A program made the translations under genes and the position numbers. DNA of 64,000 bases. Source: Rotaria sp. Silwood1 (lineage: Eukaryota; Rotifera; Eurotatoria; Philodinida; Philodinidae). How positions within the stretch are numbered: position 1 is the stretch's first letter; every line of letters starts with the position of its first letter. The stretch spans positions 362,693 to 426,692 of the forward strand of contig CAJNOP010000143.1 in the NCBI GenBank assembly GCA_905250075.1, in the 5' to 3' direction. Below, in pieces: positions 39,801 to 52,947 of this stretch. The notes beneath the pieces are model-generated. The model saw nothing but the letters and a program-made list of their open reading frames with translations. It did no database searches and was not told the DNA's origin.

Positions 39801-40692
39801 AATAACCCAAATTCATTGGATGTCAGTTTTTTGATTGGCTTTAGCACATAATTGAAATCCGTCTTTTCATATTTTCTAATATCATTCTTCTACTTCAATT
39901 TTCTACCAACGGAAAAACGTTATGTCACATTTTTTCTTCATCTAGACAAAAACAATTTAAATTCTTTAGCTGCACATCTAGTTTTCTCTTCTTTCACATT
40001 CACACTTACCTTCTCTGCTTCATGAAATTTGTTCGTACATTACACGCTGCGTTCAGTACTAAGTTATACTTCAGTTGTTCATTGAAAATTAATCGTTTTC
40101 GTATATTTCAGTATAATAAATACGGATACATACTTTTGTATTATGGATTCAGACATCGATCCTTGAGAACAATGCATCAGCATAATCGATTTGAAATGCA
40201 TCTAGCGAACATTTATTATTTAATTATGTCAATTGTTTAGCAAGACAGTAATATCTGTTTGATAATCGCACTCGTAAACGATCATTAATTGTTGAACAGT
40301 AATGATCAATGAATTATTATCTTTCTTAATTGATTTTTTTATTTTGTTGTGCTGTCATTGAGTTGATGGACGATCAGATTATCGATACATGGTTAGCAAT
40401 TAATTATGATATCGTTGACTCATCATAATCAAAGCAGATGCTACGTAGTAGTAAGTGAGAAGCTGAACGAATCTCACTACAAGCCAATAATTTTTTGTAT
40501 TGGATGTTCGATCATAGAAATATATGCACAAATAAATATTCGTTCATGATCATTTTAAAAGTACCTTCAGATAGTTATGATTGTTCTTCCATTTATAATG
40601 TAATCAATTGTTTGTTTGTCATTATACATGGATGAACTGTTCATGGAAACAATTATCTGATTGCACATTAATTGCATTGACACTTGGAGCAA
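36865..40692. other. Intergenic DNA, no confirmed gene
   Basis: It contains an (AAAAGG)n microsatellite at about 36962-36983, an (AT)n run near 38223-38239 and a short TGGGTGTGGGTGG motif at 39614-39627 that resembles the telomere-like unit at 31212. Missing 5' exons of the FNDC-like gene could lie here, but none was recognised. Confidence 0.45.
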
Positions 40693-41512
40693 TCCAAAAG
40701 TACTGACTTTTGTAGATAAAACCCCACAGGATAGAGTTAATCAAGTTTTTGCTTCATCAAGTATGTGAGCTAGTAGCTGTGCGTATCCATGCACTATCAA
40801 TTTATTTCAAAACATTTATTGAAAGTTTTCTCGAATTAAAAAAAGAATCACCATCTTGGTTACAGCACTCAATACAATGATTAAGAGCCATTTTGAATGA
40901 TTAAATTTTGTTGGACATGGATGACTAAAGAAATTTAGCAAATACATGAAGCGGTAGTAGGTGACCAGTTCTAGATATGTCAAACATAAATAGGACCAAA
41001 TTATTCAAACCAGAAGGACTGTAAGCAAAGAATCTCTGCCAGCTACCATTTTGACTCTGTGAGTTCGTCTCAGAACGATGTTTCGTGTGTTTTCTTAAAA
41101 CAACTAGTCCAATATTCTTAAAAAAAAGGTAAAGATATGGAAAGAGGACAGACTTCCAATCGACAATATTACATCAATAGTTTCGTAAAACTACTTATCA
41201 ATGAAATGAGAAGGCAAAGAATATCAACTAGTGCTCTATAATTATTTTGTACCCATCGTATTCTAGAGGTCCCATACTACGTAGTTTTTAGGCGCTCTAT
41301 CTTATTGATTAACTTAATCAATCGAACGACCCCTTTATCACTGTATTTACTGCTGAAACCAAGATGATTTTAAAAATAACTTTCAACAAATGTCTTGAAA
41401 CAAATTGATAGTACGTGAGTAAGCATAGCTACTAGCTCAAATACTTGATGAATTAAAAACTTGATTAACTGTATCCTGTGGGTTTTTATCGGCAAAAATT
41501 AGTGTTTTTGAA
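40693..41512. repeat. Foldback (long inverted repeat) element with arms of about 190 bp
   Basis: The left arm (about 40693-40890) and right arm (about 41326-41512) are inverted copies with moderate divergence. Shared stretches include CCACAGGATA, AGTTAATCAAGTTTTT, TGAGCTAGTAGCT and TACTATCAATTT or CACTATCAATTT, in the same order. About 435 bp of non-palindromic sequence separates them. No coding frame or terminal duplication was recognised. Confidence 0.75.
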
Positions 41513-43913
41513 CTGTCATAACTAAAATACATGACAGCCATCGCTGCAAGAATAATAGCATCGATTTTTGTAAATAGTTTATCGTCATGAATCATCTAAC
41601 CTGTATTCATGTAACATGTGCATACTCTACTTTGTCAAGACGACTTCTGAGACACATTGCTTACAAGAGTCTGTTTATAAATAATGAATTTATCCAGTAT
41701 GAGGGGTAGTACGCGATTGTGCTTATTTTTCAGCAAATAATTTATGTGGATTATATAAATCAACATTGAGAACATGACTATCTAATATTATTTCATGAAA
41801 AGATATATCAGACAATAAAATCAAGAAAATATTCTATTTTTTCTGAATGGAAAAAACAAAAAAATAACTAATAATCAACTGTGTCCTGTTTAAAATTGTA
41901 TAAGAATTTTTCTTATCAAATAAGACTTGATTTACTATATGAATCACAATAATGTATAACTACAATAACAACAACAATCCATACATGTATATTTACCATA
42001 TGACAAAAAAGTTAAAATACACAATATTTTGATTCTTCCCAGTGTCAGTAAATTAACGGGCATTCATGACTAAATCGAATTATCTTTTTAACAAAACTAT
42101 TCCATATACTAGTATTACATCTCTCTTCTTTTCATCTTTATAAGTTTTGTACAAATTGAATTACGCAACCGAAATATAAACTCATTCATTAAAACTGTCG
42201 AATGTAAAAATATACGTGCTCAAATTAAAGTCTTTATTTTGCATATATTTTACCTGATGAATTTCTTAATTTTGAATTCATAATATTCACTAAGAGAACA
42301 AATGATTATATGGAAAAATTTGTATTAATCAACTATTCATACTTAAATTAAAATCTTTTTTTACTTAATTAACTACAACTAGAGGATATCGTCACTAAAT
42401 ACACTTTCAACGCTAAAAATGCGAATATTGACAATATCAAGCTCGACTTCTATTTTCGAAATTTCACCATCGAATAATTTTACAGTTTATGATTGTTCTT
42501 GATAGAATTTATATCAAATAGTCAAATACAAACCTAAGTTTATGGGTCTCCGTTTCTGACGAGTGACGTATCAGAAATATTTGAAACTTCCAAAATAGAT
42601 AGATCTCGATGAGTAGAGCTCTTTACAGATAATAGATACTGGTTGGGATGCCTACTTGTTTGTTGTTTCTTTTTATCTTCTTCTATTCGAATAAAAGATG
42701 AAAAAACTAAGCATACCTCCAAAAATACATGTTTTTGTTGTAAATTCTGCCAAAAAATTAATGATGCAATATTTTTCAAACCGAAACATTAAGAGCTCTA
42801 AACAGTGTCCAATACCTATAGGAAACAGTTTCAGCTCGATCGAGCGTAGTATGTCGAAGAAATGGAGACGATTCTGCGCTTTTTTTTGTGTAAAAATCGG
42901 TTTCGAGAAAAATGCAACACAAATTCTCCTGTATGTATTTACATTTCTTTTTCCAACTAAACGTATCAAAAACTTATTGCGTCAGAGGTCAATTGAAATT
43001 TAGCTGTTTTATTGAAATTGCATAGATTCTTTTTTATCGATAAATTTAAGCAATATCAAAGTCGTTTTAGACAAAAACAGTATCATTAGCATAGTGAATA
43101 TTCATTTTCAAGATATTATTCAGCATTTATACAATACATTACATGTTCAGCAAGTAGTTACTAGATATTTTGAAGGCATTCGACCATATGATAAGAATGA
43201 GCGTTGGCTTGTTAAGCAACAATGACAAATTGTCAATGTCATTTTTCATGTGTCACATCATTAATATGAATACACTTGAGAAAAAAAGCAAAATTCTTCA
43301 GTAACATAAATACACATTCATTGTTGAACAACGATTCTTCAGTTAAGACAACAGAACTATGTCAATCGAAACTAGACAAGAGTTTTCTTGGCTAATAAAT
43401 GACAATAATTTGATAAAGTCACATAACAAATAATGCTGTCAACAAATACGCGCATCATGAAACCTGATTAAGGTTCACTAAAAAATTGTTTGTAAAAAAA
43501 AGTACGAAAAGAATTTAAATAGCAATTGTACTACATGAAGTGTTGACATATACCAAGAATTTCTCGATTTTTTCCTCAATAATATTCTCATCAGGAGTAA
43601 TACAATACAATATGATTCGACATGTATGTTTGTCTAGCAAACATTTCTTAACAATAATACTCTTGTTGGAATTGTTAATCAACGAAATCGAGAGCTTTCA
43701 CCACTAGAATTCCAGACGTCTTTCTTTATCTGGAATAAATTCCTTCCTATAATTTAACTAAGAAGAATATTTTATTTTTACTTTTATTTAAATCAGTGAA
43801 AAAAAAATTCGACAATTCGAAAATTTTTTCTTTTAACAAAAAAAATTCACAATACAATTTTCGTATATTACAACAGATAAAACAAGTTCAACACCTGACA
43901 CAATCAAATCGAA
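41513..43913. other. Intergenic DNA, no gene seen
   Basis: Opposite-strand open frames overlap at 42673-43003 (98 and 101 codons), but neither shows motifs. At most one could be real, and I would call neither. Confidence 0.45.
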
Positions 43914-44915
43914 TTAAGGCTTTCGTTTTCTTCCTGGTTTTTCGCTTATTCTAAAATTGAAAGCAAAATAAAAACATATATATATATATATATATACTCA
44001 ACCAAATACCTTGAATGTATTTTTTCGACATTGAAATGACCTGCAATGTTCTCCTTAACCGCTTCGACTTCTTCTGTAAATGATTAGGAAGCGAAAACAA
44101 AATTTTACTTTCATCTGTTCGAAAATGTAAATATATTCATACCTACCATTTATTTTTGTTTTCCACTTCGTCTACCAGAGTATTTTTGTGAATTTCAGAT
44201 AGAGCTTTTCTATACATATCAAATGACCATAGAATATCAATATGAGAATATTTAACTTACAGCTTTTTAAGAGCCAGATCGGGATTACTGTAAATATCAT
44301 AATTAATTTTTCCAAGAAGTTTTACATCATATAGAAATTCTAATAAAGAAACGATCAAATTTACAGATTTAATTATTGTCATATTAAGAAAGCATCATAT
44401 TACCCTGAAATTTCTTTTTTTCATAACTTAAATTTACTCGTTCGAGGCAGGTGGCTCTTAACCTCTTGGATACCGGCAAATTCTTGCGTTCTGTACAAAC
44501 ATGAAGAAAAATAGGAAAATCTCTCTCGCTTGCGTTCAGTCATGGTCAATCAGCTGTCTATATGCGCTCTAGCCTATTGTAATGATATGAACTATCATCT
44601 GTACTGATTGTGTTATCAGCTGGCCACCGATATGAAAGAACGAAAAAAAAAAACTCTTTCGTTCCGCTTGTCTTCAATTGAAGACAGCGGTATTCAAGAG
44701 GTTAATAAATCTCTAGCTTCATCATTCTGAAGAGGCGCATTCATTTTGATTAATTCATTAATGATATCTGTTAATTCCTAACGACACAAAATAAAAACTC
44801 ATTAAATTTAAAATGATAATGAGAAAATACATACTTTGAACGCTTCATCATGTTCATCGTTAAGCACTAGGACACGTGCTTTTCCGAATTTAGTACGAAG
44901 TTTATCCAATGACAT
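43914..44915 (-). pseudogene. Unrecognised helical-protein gene disrupted by an in-exon MITE
   Basis: Minus-strand exons are 44915-44835, 44777-44404 (interrupted by the element at 44462-44701), 44339-44261, 44209-44147, 44073-44010 and 43950-43914. All have GT-AG borders and short introns. The product begins MSLDKLRTKFGKARVLVLND, is charged and probably all-helical, with no signal or membrane segment, and ends RKRKP. I do not recognise the family. As it stands, reading enters the insertion and stops at a TGA in its terminal repeat (TTA-ACC-TCT-TGA). Ignoring the element and one TTAA, the frame runs on without a break into exon 3. A second defect lies at the exon 4/5 junction: exon 4 ends in the wrong phase for the open frame of exons 5-6 and meets a stop. 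Two lesions suggest a decayed or allelic null copy. A legitimate short C-terminus at exon 4 is the alternative for the second one. Confidence 0.7.
44458..44705. mobile_element. piggyBac-like MITE (240 bp) with TTAA target-site duplication
   Basis: TTAA at 44458-44461 and TTAA at 44702-44705 bracket a 240-bp insert. Its ends are inverted repeats, CCTCTTGGATACCG on the left and CGGTATTCAAGAGG on the right (one mismatch in 14). TTAA duplication and CCY termini are the hallmarks of the piggyBac superfamily. There is no coding capacity. A small inner palindrome (GTCTTCAATTGAAGAC) lies near one end. Confidence 0.9.
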
Positions 44916-44997
44916 TTTACGAATAAATAATTAAATAAATATCAATCAAGATTTCAACAAAGATGTGTGGAAAGTTAAACCAAACGAGCAAATAAAC

Positions 44998-45210
44998 GAA
45001 GATATATTTGAAAAAATATATCAAATGAAAAAATAACCGAAGATATTATTGCAAAAAATATGCTAAATGAGGCTAGAAGAAGATTTGCTTGTGGAAATAT
45101 ATCAAGTGAGGAAATAGCTAAAGATATAACTGTGATAATATACGAAATGAATGTAAACGAATATATATATATATATATATTTGTGGAATATATCAAATGA
45201 ATTGAACCTA
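44998..45210. repeat. Degenerate tandem repeat, period about 40 bp
   Basis: About five diverged units, each with GAAGATAT or AAGATAT followed by an AAATATATCAAATGA-like segment. An embedded (AT)n run lies near 45162-45181. A 114-codon minus-strand frame across it (44975-45319) is a by-product of the repeat, not a gene. Confidence 0.6.
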
Positions 45211-46720
45211 GATAAGTGATGAAAGTTAAGTAATAACAAACGAAGAATTGAACACTGCTCACCGTAGAATTAATCAACATAAATAAGAATAAAATCAATG
45301 TAAATATAGAATAATACAAAGTAATTGAGGGCTTAATTACAACAATCGACGAAGACTAATCAAAATCAAATGAAAATTTGAATGACGATATGCCTGAAAT
45401 TAAATGAATATATATGAAGAGTTGAATGGTAATAGCAAAGGAGTTAAACAAAGGCAAATGAACTAGAATAAATGGCAGCCTAAATCTAGATCAATAGACA
45501 GCGAAAAATAAAAATATGATAAACGACAGAATGAATAAAGAGAGATGTATATAATTGCTTATTCGAAAGCGACGAATCAGCACATTACGAGATAACGTTT
45601 CATTTCATAAGTCATGATATACTGACTAGTGTGAAGATAGCCGAACCGGATCATCTAGTCGGAACAAAGTAATTATTCTATTGTACGATGAAGTATGCAA
45701 TAGATAACGTAGTTTTTATGAAACACCAATATAGAGCAATAGTAAAAATAATATTTTGGGCATGGCGCTCTTGGTGACAGTTTCATTCTAAAAAATCAAG
45801 ACACATGACATGTATAAACAAGACGTTTCATTCGTCTGATTAAGACACTTCGAGAAGTTTCAGTTTATGAAATAAAATTACTTGAAAATATTTCTTAAAT
45901 AATCTCATTTTTTTCGAATTTCATTTACCATAAAAAATATATATCATGATATATTTCATTATTGCTTATCTAATTATTGACTACAGCAATGCAAGTAAAA
46001 TCTGCAAAAAAAATTATTCTTTTGAAAATATTTTTTTCTAATACCCAGTCTTCATATAAAATCGTATATATTCTAGAACTAGTGAACCATAGATTTGCAG
46101 AACAGTCTACACAAGACGGATGCAACACAAGCCTATAATTGGAAAATGAAACGAAAGTTTACTATTTTTTTAAAGCAATTATAATTACTAAATATAATTG
46201 TACAGAAGTAGTGGTGACAATTTTAATATTATCTAGCAAAAAATAAGTAACCTAATATCGTATTAGAAATTAATAAAAGATAAATTTCATTTGTTTCAAT
46301 GATATATATATTTATGAAATCATTTCATCTAAAATAATTTATTGAAAATATATTCTAACATCTAATGTTCATATAAAAAATATATTTGTTCTAGAATTAA
46401 AAACTTTAGATTGGTAGAGTAATCTACGAAAAACAGATACGAGACAAATCTACAAGTGGAAATGAAAAAGTATTTAGTAGTAGTTCATTTTAAATTATTT
46501 AATACTAAAGTATATTGTAATCCTATCTTTGATAATATTTTTATTATCTAGAAAATAAATGGATGCCTAAAGGATATACTAAGAATGAATGAAAACGAAT
46601 TTTGCTAAATTATTATTTGTATATTAATCAAGACACTTCAGATATCGAATCAGGAGACGCAAACATGTTCAAATTTAGAAATTGAGAATTAAATTCAGTT
46701 AATCGTAGGGAGAAAATCAA
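45211..46720. other. Intergenic DNA, no gene seen
   Basis: AT-rich spacer with only short random frames. Confidence 0.5.
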
Positions 46721-46820
46721 GGGGAAAAATGATACTTCATAATTCACGTACTTTAAGATACTTTAACGTACTTTACCGTACTTTATCGTACTTTAAAGTA
46801 CAAAAGTATCATGTTTTCCC
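46721..46820. repeat. Inverted repeat enclosing decamer tandem repeats
   Basis: The arms GGGGAAAAATGATACTT (46721-46737) and AAGTATCATGTTTTCCC (46804-46820) are inverted copies. Between them the unit CGTACTTTAN is repeated about five times (46757-46799, for example CGTACTTTACCGTACTTTAT). The whole can fold as one hairpin. Confidence 0.8.
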
Positions 46821-48507
46821 TTTAGGCTACTCACTAACTGGCATCTGAATTTTTTTCATTTGATAAACCCTCACGCCAATTAACAATTAAATTATCTTAT
46901 GTTATTGTTATTAATTTTAGCTTATGTAGTGGTTCAATAAGTATATTTAAGTCATAAATTTTATTGTAAAAGCTGTTCTTGTATATGCTGTTTTTTTAAT
47001 GCATCGTTTTTTTCAAATTTATTTCATTAACATTCTTCAGATTTCCATACTTCAATTATGTAAACTGATATAACAACAGTTTTATCTTGTAATGATCCAA
47101 CAGCTAGTAATCATATTAAAGTTATTGATTATCTCCTTAACTTTTCCAATCTCAACATCACATAAATTCGTTAATGAAACTAAAATAAATAGGCTTTCTT
47201 TTTGTGAAAATATTTGATGCTGCCTGATCGAATTCTATACGTACTATTTATGCTATGATCCGTCCATTAAAAGTCATTTTCATTTCTAATACACAAATAC
47301 GACAAAAATAATCTGAACTTTAAGTTAATTTTTTTACAAGAAGATTATATTGATTCGATGAAAATAATTTTTTTACCAGACTACAATTAGCTTTAAGGAC
47401 ATCACAACATTCGATAATATAAAATGGGGTTTTACTGGAATCCCTTGACAACAATTTTTTTTTATTTATAATTTGAAAAAAATGAATCTATTGAGTTGAT
47501 CATCTTTTGAAAGTAAATTAATGAATTTACTATTTTGTTTTTTTTTCTAGTTCAACTAATTTTGTTTCATGATACCCAAGAGAATTTTATATTTGAAACT
47601 AAAACAAATTATATCACCTAAATTATATACCTTTGTTACATTATGAATATCAGGAGTAAAATGTTTATTCTAGTCCTATGTAGATAGAGGATGAAATTTA
47701 CAACAATGAACTATTAATGAGATACGTATCAACTCTTTTGTTGGCACTACAATAAGTTTTTTTTTACTCTTGCTATTTATAGCGTAACAAGGGTATAGAG
47801 CTGAAGAGATATACTCGGTTTTTATTGCAAATATTTATAAGAGTTTCGTGCAGAAAAAGATTCTCTCTAAATCTATTACTGTCTTCGATGCGTGATTCAA
47901 ACAGTACAAGTATGTCTATCTGCGTATTTTCTCACACGCCATTCTTGAGATCATCGCACCAGAAAATGTTAACTTTCGCTGGATATGTTTGGTAAGTAAA
48001 AGAAGAAAATTCGCAAAAGACCTCATAAATGCGGTACGAAGCGATCTCAACTTTTAGAAATGGAATTTCAATTACCATAAGAATGGTAAACGATTTCACT
48101 AAGAGTCGATTTTGTCCTATCGAAGGTTTCTATTATTTCGTCTATTCATAACAGCTGACTGCTGATCAGCTCAACAATTTTAATGATCTCAGATAAAAGA
48201 TCTATGCTTCGCACCGCATTAATTAACTGAGAATGACCACAGTCAAGACTCTACCCAAATATTCGCGTTTCTGGATGCTGAAAGTTTATCTGCATACAAT
48301 ATCCGTAACCCAAAGGGAAAGAACTATTTTGATACATCGCCAGCTTTTTCAACGGTCTTTTATCTATGAGTAAAGGCGACATCTCCGATCGAATACCTTC
48401 CGTTGGTTGATCTATTCCATAAGTCAAAAAAGTAATCATCTATCTAAAAAATTATTATGATATTCATTTTAATAATAATATAATAAGACACTAATAATTT
48501 ATATCAT
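46821..48507. other. Intergenic DNA, no confirmed gene
   Basis: Upstream flank of the SCFD2-like gene. A short minus-strand stretch near 47050-47110 reads like part of a WD-type repeat, but it is isolated and surrounded by stops. Confidence 0.4.
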
Positions 48508-51500
48508 ATGTCGAATCCAGTATCATTATCAACAATTCAAACAAATCATATAAAATCATTATGTAAAGTTTGTTCAAATGCTCTAGTTTTAGTTGATACA
48601 ATTACATTGGAATGGTTTCGTGTAACAAATATAATCGGACATTTATTTTGTTCAATAAATCGTCCAACTATAAAACAAATTAATGACCCAGTAAAATAAA
48701 TATAAATAAATCAATATTTTCAAAGCACATATGTTTTCTTTTCTTTTTCTTTTTCTTTAAAGAATTTATTCGAAAATAATAAACATTCAAATCTTGTTAT
48801 CATTCTTAATCAATCAATACCAATATCTCGTTTGAATGATATTTGTACTGAACAAAATTTTGATTCAATTACATTATTAATTAGTTCACCATCAATAATT
48901 GATGATGATAAAAATGAATTAGAAGAGAATCTATATGATATATTAAAAATAAAATATTTACAATTTCCATTTATTTCTATAACAAATTCTTTCTTTTTAA
49001 TACCAACTCTTATTCCATATCGATTGCCAACTATTGAAACTGTGACTTCACTTACTAATGAAAAAATTAAAGTAAACAAAAACAATAGTTTTCATTCTTC
49101 ACTATTTTAAAATGAATTATCCTTTAGACGATATCATTAGATACTATATTTGAAAGAGATGAAATAAAAACAATTCGAGTAAGAAACTTTGTCTATCTCA
49201 ACTAACAAACAAAGAATCTATTATAGATTCATGCTGAAATGTTAAATAGTTTAATGGCAAGTATGAATGCACGTGAAGATATTTTTATACTTGGTCCAAT
49301 TAGTCATATTATTGCTCGTGAATATACACAAATGGCAAATATCAAACAGAGACGACGAGTATTAGAGTTAATTATAACTTTAGTCATTGAAATTTATTTA
49401 TTCATTTTATTCTAGTCTGGTGAAAATAAAATAGCTTTACTATTAATTGATCGTTATTTAGATTTAGCAACACCATCATCTCATCAACAAGATACATTAC
49501 TTGCACAAATTATTAATATTTTACCTAATATACGTATAAAAAGTTTTGATAATTGTCATCAACGTACGATTGATGTCAAAGTTGATACTCGAGTTTTATT
49601 AAAAAATTCATCGTAAGTTTTCAAAAATGATTGAATAGACAAGTTTCAATGTTTATATATATATATTTTTTTTTTGTAGATCGAAATTTGAGAATGATTT
49701 TAATTCATATTTATTTGCTGATATGAAACGACGAGTAGAAAATGAAGATACTAAATCAATATTTGATAATATTATTTATTCAAAATCGAAAGTAAAGATA
49801 TTTGTTTTTTGAATAATTATTATTTGATAAAGTACAATAGATTATAAATGTTAGATTCTATAAGAAAAAGAATAAGTTGAGTCTTTCAATAATCCGAAAA
49901 CATATTCTGTAGTAATCATTACATGTATATGAATCTTAATTCTTCAAAGTTAGTAAAACATTGTTTCAATTCGTTTATGGATGAGTTTAGAATTCAATCA
50001 ATTATTAAATTTTTAGTTGTTGATACAAGATGAACACATTAAAACAATAACAAGAAATGATCATTCAAGCTATTTTACATGGACAAAGACATGTCTAGCT
50101 CATCTACTTAGTTCCGTGCTGGAGGCAATTCTATAGACGAGTATGCAATTAGTGGTGAATCGGTTACAGTTTTTTTACAGAAAAAAAAAATCTAATTGAT
50201 ATGATGTTGAACATAGGAAAATACTGATTAATAGCAATGCTAGAATCTGCCCAATATATGCACATCGCATAGCCTGGATATGTAGTGATTTCCTTCTTAA
50301 TTTTTGGACGAGTTGGTATTTCCGATGAGTTGTAATTATATCATACTCTCATAAGAATGGTAATTAGATTTTGCTCGTATCCAGACCTAGAGGCTATATT
50401 ATTGTAAACATAGAAAATTGTGTCACACTGGATGCAACCTAAGTCTTCAATTTTATTGGTTGTTTTTGTCAAATTTCAGGATCTATACTTATCTAACGCA
50501 AAAAAGTTTAGGTTCTTAATTTATTGATACAGAAATACAGTACTTTACCGATAGTTTTTAAATGAATGCAATTTTTCACTTCAGAAATACTAAGAAAACT
50601 CATTTTTGAGGTCCAGTTTGAAAATTTACACAGATATATACTTTCATGAGTATGATTTATTGGGAATGTTTCTGATCTTTTCATTGTTCCTATCCTAAAA
50701 TAAGGCTATGGTAAACAGTTTGTCTTTTATGTTACTTATATACATCGGCAACTTCAACTTTCTTTTTTTCACGACAAGAGAAAATTAAAATAAATGAAAG
50801 TTTCACAATTAACTATTCTTATTAGCGTCTATCTCTATAAAATTTTCAAGTAGATGTGTAAGCCGATACNNNNNNNNNNTATGTCCATAGCAATTAGTTA
50901 AGAGCTTGAAATTTTTTTCAGACTATTCATAACTCATTAGAATCTGTATTACGCCTATACTTGCAATTCAAAAGCAGTTAATCACTTCGAAAAGATCTTA
51001 AGTCATTTACGAAATACTTCTCATTACTTTAGGTAGCAACAACGGAAGTTTTTACTCATCTTCTTGAATCTCTTATCTATAATAATTTGGAAACAAAAAT
51101 AAAACCTATGAAAGTATCAGCTGCTGCTATTAGTGCTTGTCTAGAAAAGTTCAGGTAAAAACAAAAACAAAAACTCTCTTTTCTATTGTTTTCATAGATT
51201 TTTATTCTAGACATTCACCAAAAGTTATGTGTAAAAATTATGAACTTCTAGTCTTATCTTGTTGTTTAATGCAACTTATGGATTCTATTAGTCAAAATCA
51301 GAAAATGGAACGATTAATTGGTCTTGAAAAAGTAAAAAATAATTAAATAGAAAAAACATATTTTTTTAAATATAAATTGAATATTATTTCTAGATTCTTG
51401 TACAAGCATTAACAACAAATGCTGGTCCTAGTCCATTTTCAATTGTATTACAAACATTAAAAGAAGATTTAATGAAAACTGAAGAACAACGGTTCGTAGA

Positions 51501-52507
51501 TTTTCTTAGATATTTATATCTATTGTTTTAGGTTAATTTTTAGTCAATTGAAATTAATTGATTATGTTATTCTTCTTGTTCATATTTATTCGCTTGCTGG
51601 TAATGATGTTTTTTATGGTAAAGAAGAAAAAGATCGTACACATGTAAATAATCAAAGTCTTTTAATTTATAATAAAAATGAATTTCTATTTTGAAGAAAT
51701 TGATTGGAAAAGAAATTCTTCATGATTCATCATTTACAAATTCTCTTCGTGAAGAAATGAAAAGTAACACAAGAATTAATGATTTTAAAAAACATTGAAA
51801 ATATTCTTTTTATATAGTTCTTGGATATTCATTAGAAATTGAACATATTCTTGATATAATTTATCAAAAACTTGATTTATTACTATCTTATAAACGACGT
51901 TATAAATATCTAAAGTTCGTTTTCTGCTTTTGTTTTTTTCAATGATTATTCAAATGATATTTTTGTTTTATAGTTCTCTTATTGTTCATGGTTATGATGA
52001 ACAACCAAATTATCGTCAATCATTACTTAAACAAGTGTTTGATCTCTTTAAACGACATGGAACTTCAGGATCATCATCACCATCACTTTCATCTCGTTTA
52101 ACTGGTGCTACAAATGTTCCTATAACACAACACGAACAATTAATGCATGATATTGAACATGTACCTTTTGATGGTCTTACAGATTTTTTTAAAAGTGCTG
52201 CAAGAGGGTAAGAATCATATTGAATAATAATAATAGCTATAATATTCTTTTTTCATGAATAGATTCTTTGGTGATACAAAACCAAATATAACTAGTAATG
52301 ATTATTCCACACTTGTTATCTTTATTGTTGGTGGTGTAACACCTCATGAAGTTCAACTTGTCCATGAATATAGTCAACAAATAAAAAAACAAGTAAGAGC
52401 AAAAAAAAATGAAGAGTGACTGAATTCAAATTGCTATTTTTTAGATTATTATTGGTTCATCGGGTATTATGAAATCTGAAGACGTTTTATCAATATTATT
52501 GAAATGA
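48508..52507 (+). CDS. SCFD2: Sec1/Munc18-family protein, SCFD2-like (14 exons)
   Basis: Exons: 48508-48690, 48763-49071, 49227-49358, 49416-49612, 49680-49791, 51033-51154, 51211-51331, 51394-51491, 51532-51643, 51697-51763, 51818-51914, 51974-52207, 52263-52392 and 52445-52507, giving 658 residues, close to vertebrate SCFD2 size. Sec1 family members bind SNARE machinery; SCFD2 itself is poorly characterised. Seen: ALLLIDRYLDL at 215-225 (the Sec1 D-R-x-x-D motif) and, near the end, VIFIVGGVTPHEV at 613-625, the conserved C-terminal strand of the family. FDGLTDFFK, just before the final exons, also matches my recall of SCFD2. All introns are 40-155 nt except intron 5 (1241 nt), which contains the 10-N assembly gap but joins exons in phase. 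A missing exon there is therefore not required. Confidence 0.88.
50870..50879. other. Assembly gap (10 Ns) inside SCFD2 intron 5
   Basis: Ten unresolved bases. A fixed small N run often stands for a gap of unknown size, so the intron length and content here are not reliable. Confidence 0.99.
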
Positions 52508-52529
52508 AAGTGTTTTTTTTAATTTCTGC

Positions 52530-52535
52530 AATAAA
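52530..52535 (+). promoter_or_regulatory. Candidate poly(A) signal of the SCFD2-like gene
   Basis: AATAAA, 22 nt after the TGA stop, followed by a genomic A-run. Confidence 0.6.
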
Positions 52536-52947
52536 CTAAAAAAAAAAAGGAAGAAAATATTTATTGGCATATTGTTTAATCTTTCCCATGAGAATAAATG
52601 ATATGTTTATTTTTGGCTAAGGTAATGTTCGTGACTAAAACAGCCTTGTATATTTCTTTGATCAGCAAAGATGCGCGCACAAATGTGAGTCACTGGCTAT
52701 AATGAGCTCTTTTCTGACGTGTGTATGTTTGTCATACCTTTATTTCACTCTCTATAGAAAGAGAGAGAAATATGTACGATGTATATTGCATACAAACATC
52801 GCCCTCACATTTACCTTTATCTAGATAGACGAATACGTAGGCATACGTGTGAATGACGTTCTATCGATTGTCTCTTTTGCTTGAATTCATCGATATATGC
52901 ACATGCACATCACACAATTAATTGTTTAGATTACTTTTATCATAGAC
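52536..52947. other. Short intergenic spacer between two plus-strand genes
   Basis: Holds the 3' end of the SCFD2-like gene and the presumed promoter/5' UTR of the phosphatase gene. No distinct motif is recognised. Confidence 0.5.

Noticed and set aside
42673-43003. Overlapping open frames on opposite strands (98 and 101 codons)
   Set aside because: Mirror-image openness in low-complexity AT DNA; neither has motifs or supported exon borders.
44975-45319. 114-codon hydrophobic frame on the minus strand
   Set aside because: It lies mostly on a degenerate 40-bp tandem repeat and an AT microsatellite; the Ile/Tyr/Ser pattern comes from the repeat.
47050-47110. Minus-strand stretch reading like a WD-repeat strand (DKTVVISVYIIEVW)
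   Set aside because: Isolated, bounded by stops, with no neighbouring repeat or splice structure.
49792-51032. A missing SCFD2 exon hidden by the N gap
   Set aside because: The flanking exons join in phase and the protein reads continuously across the junction as in the family, so no exon is required.
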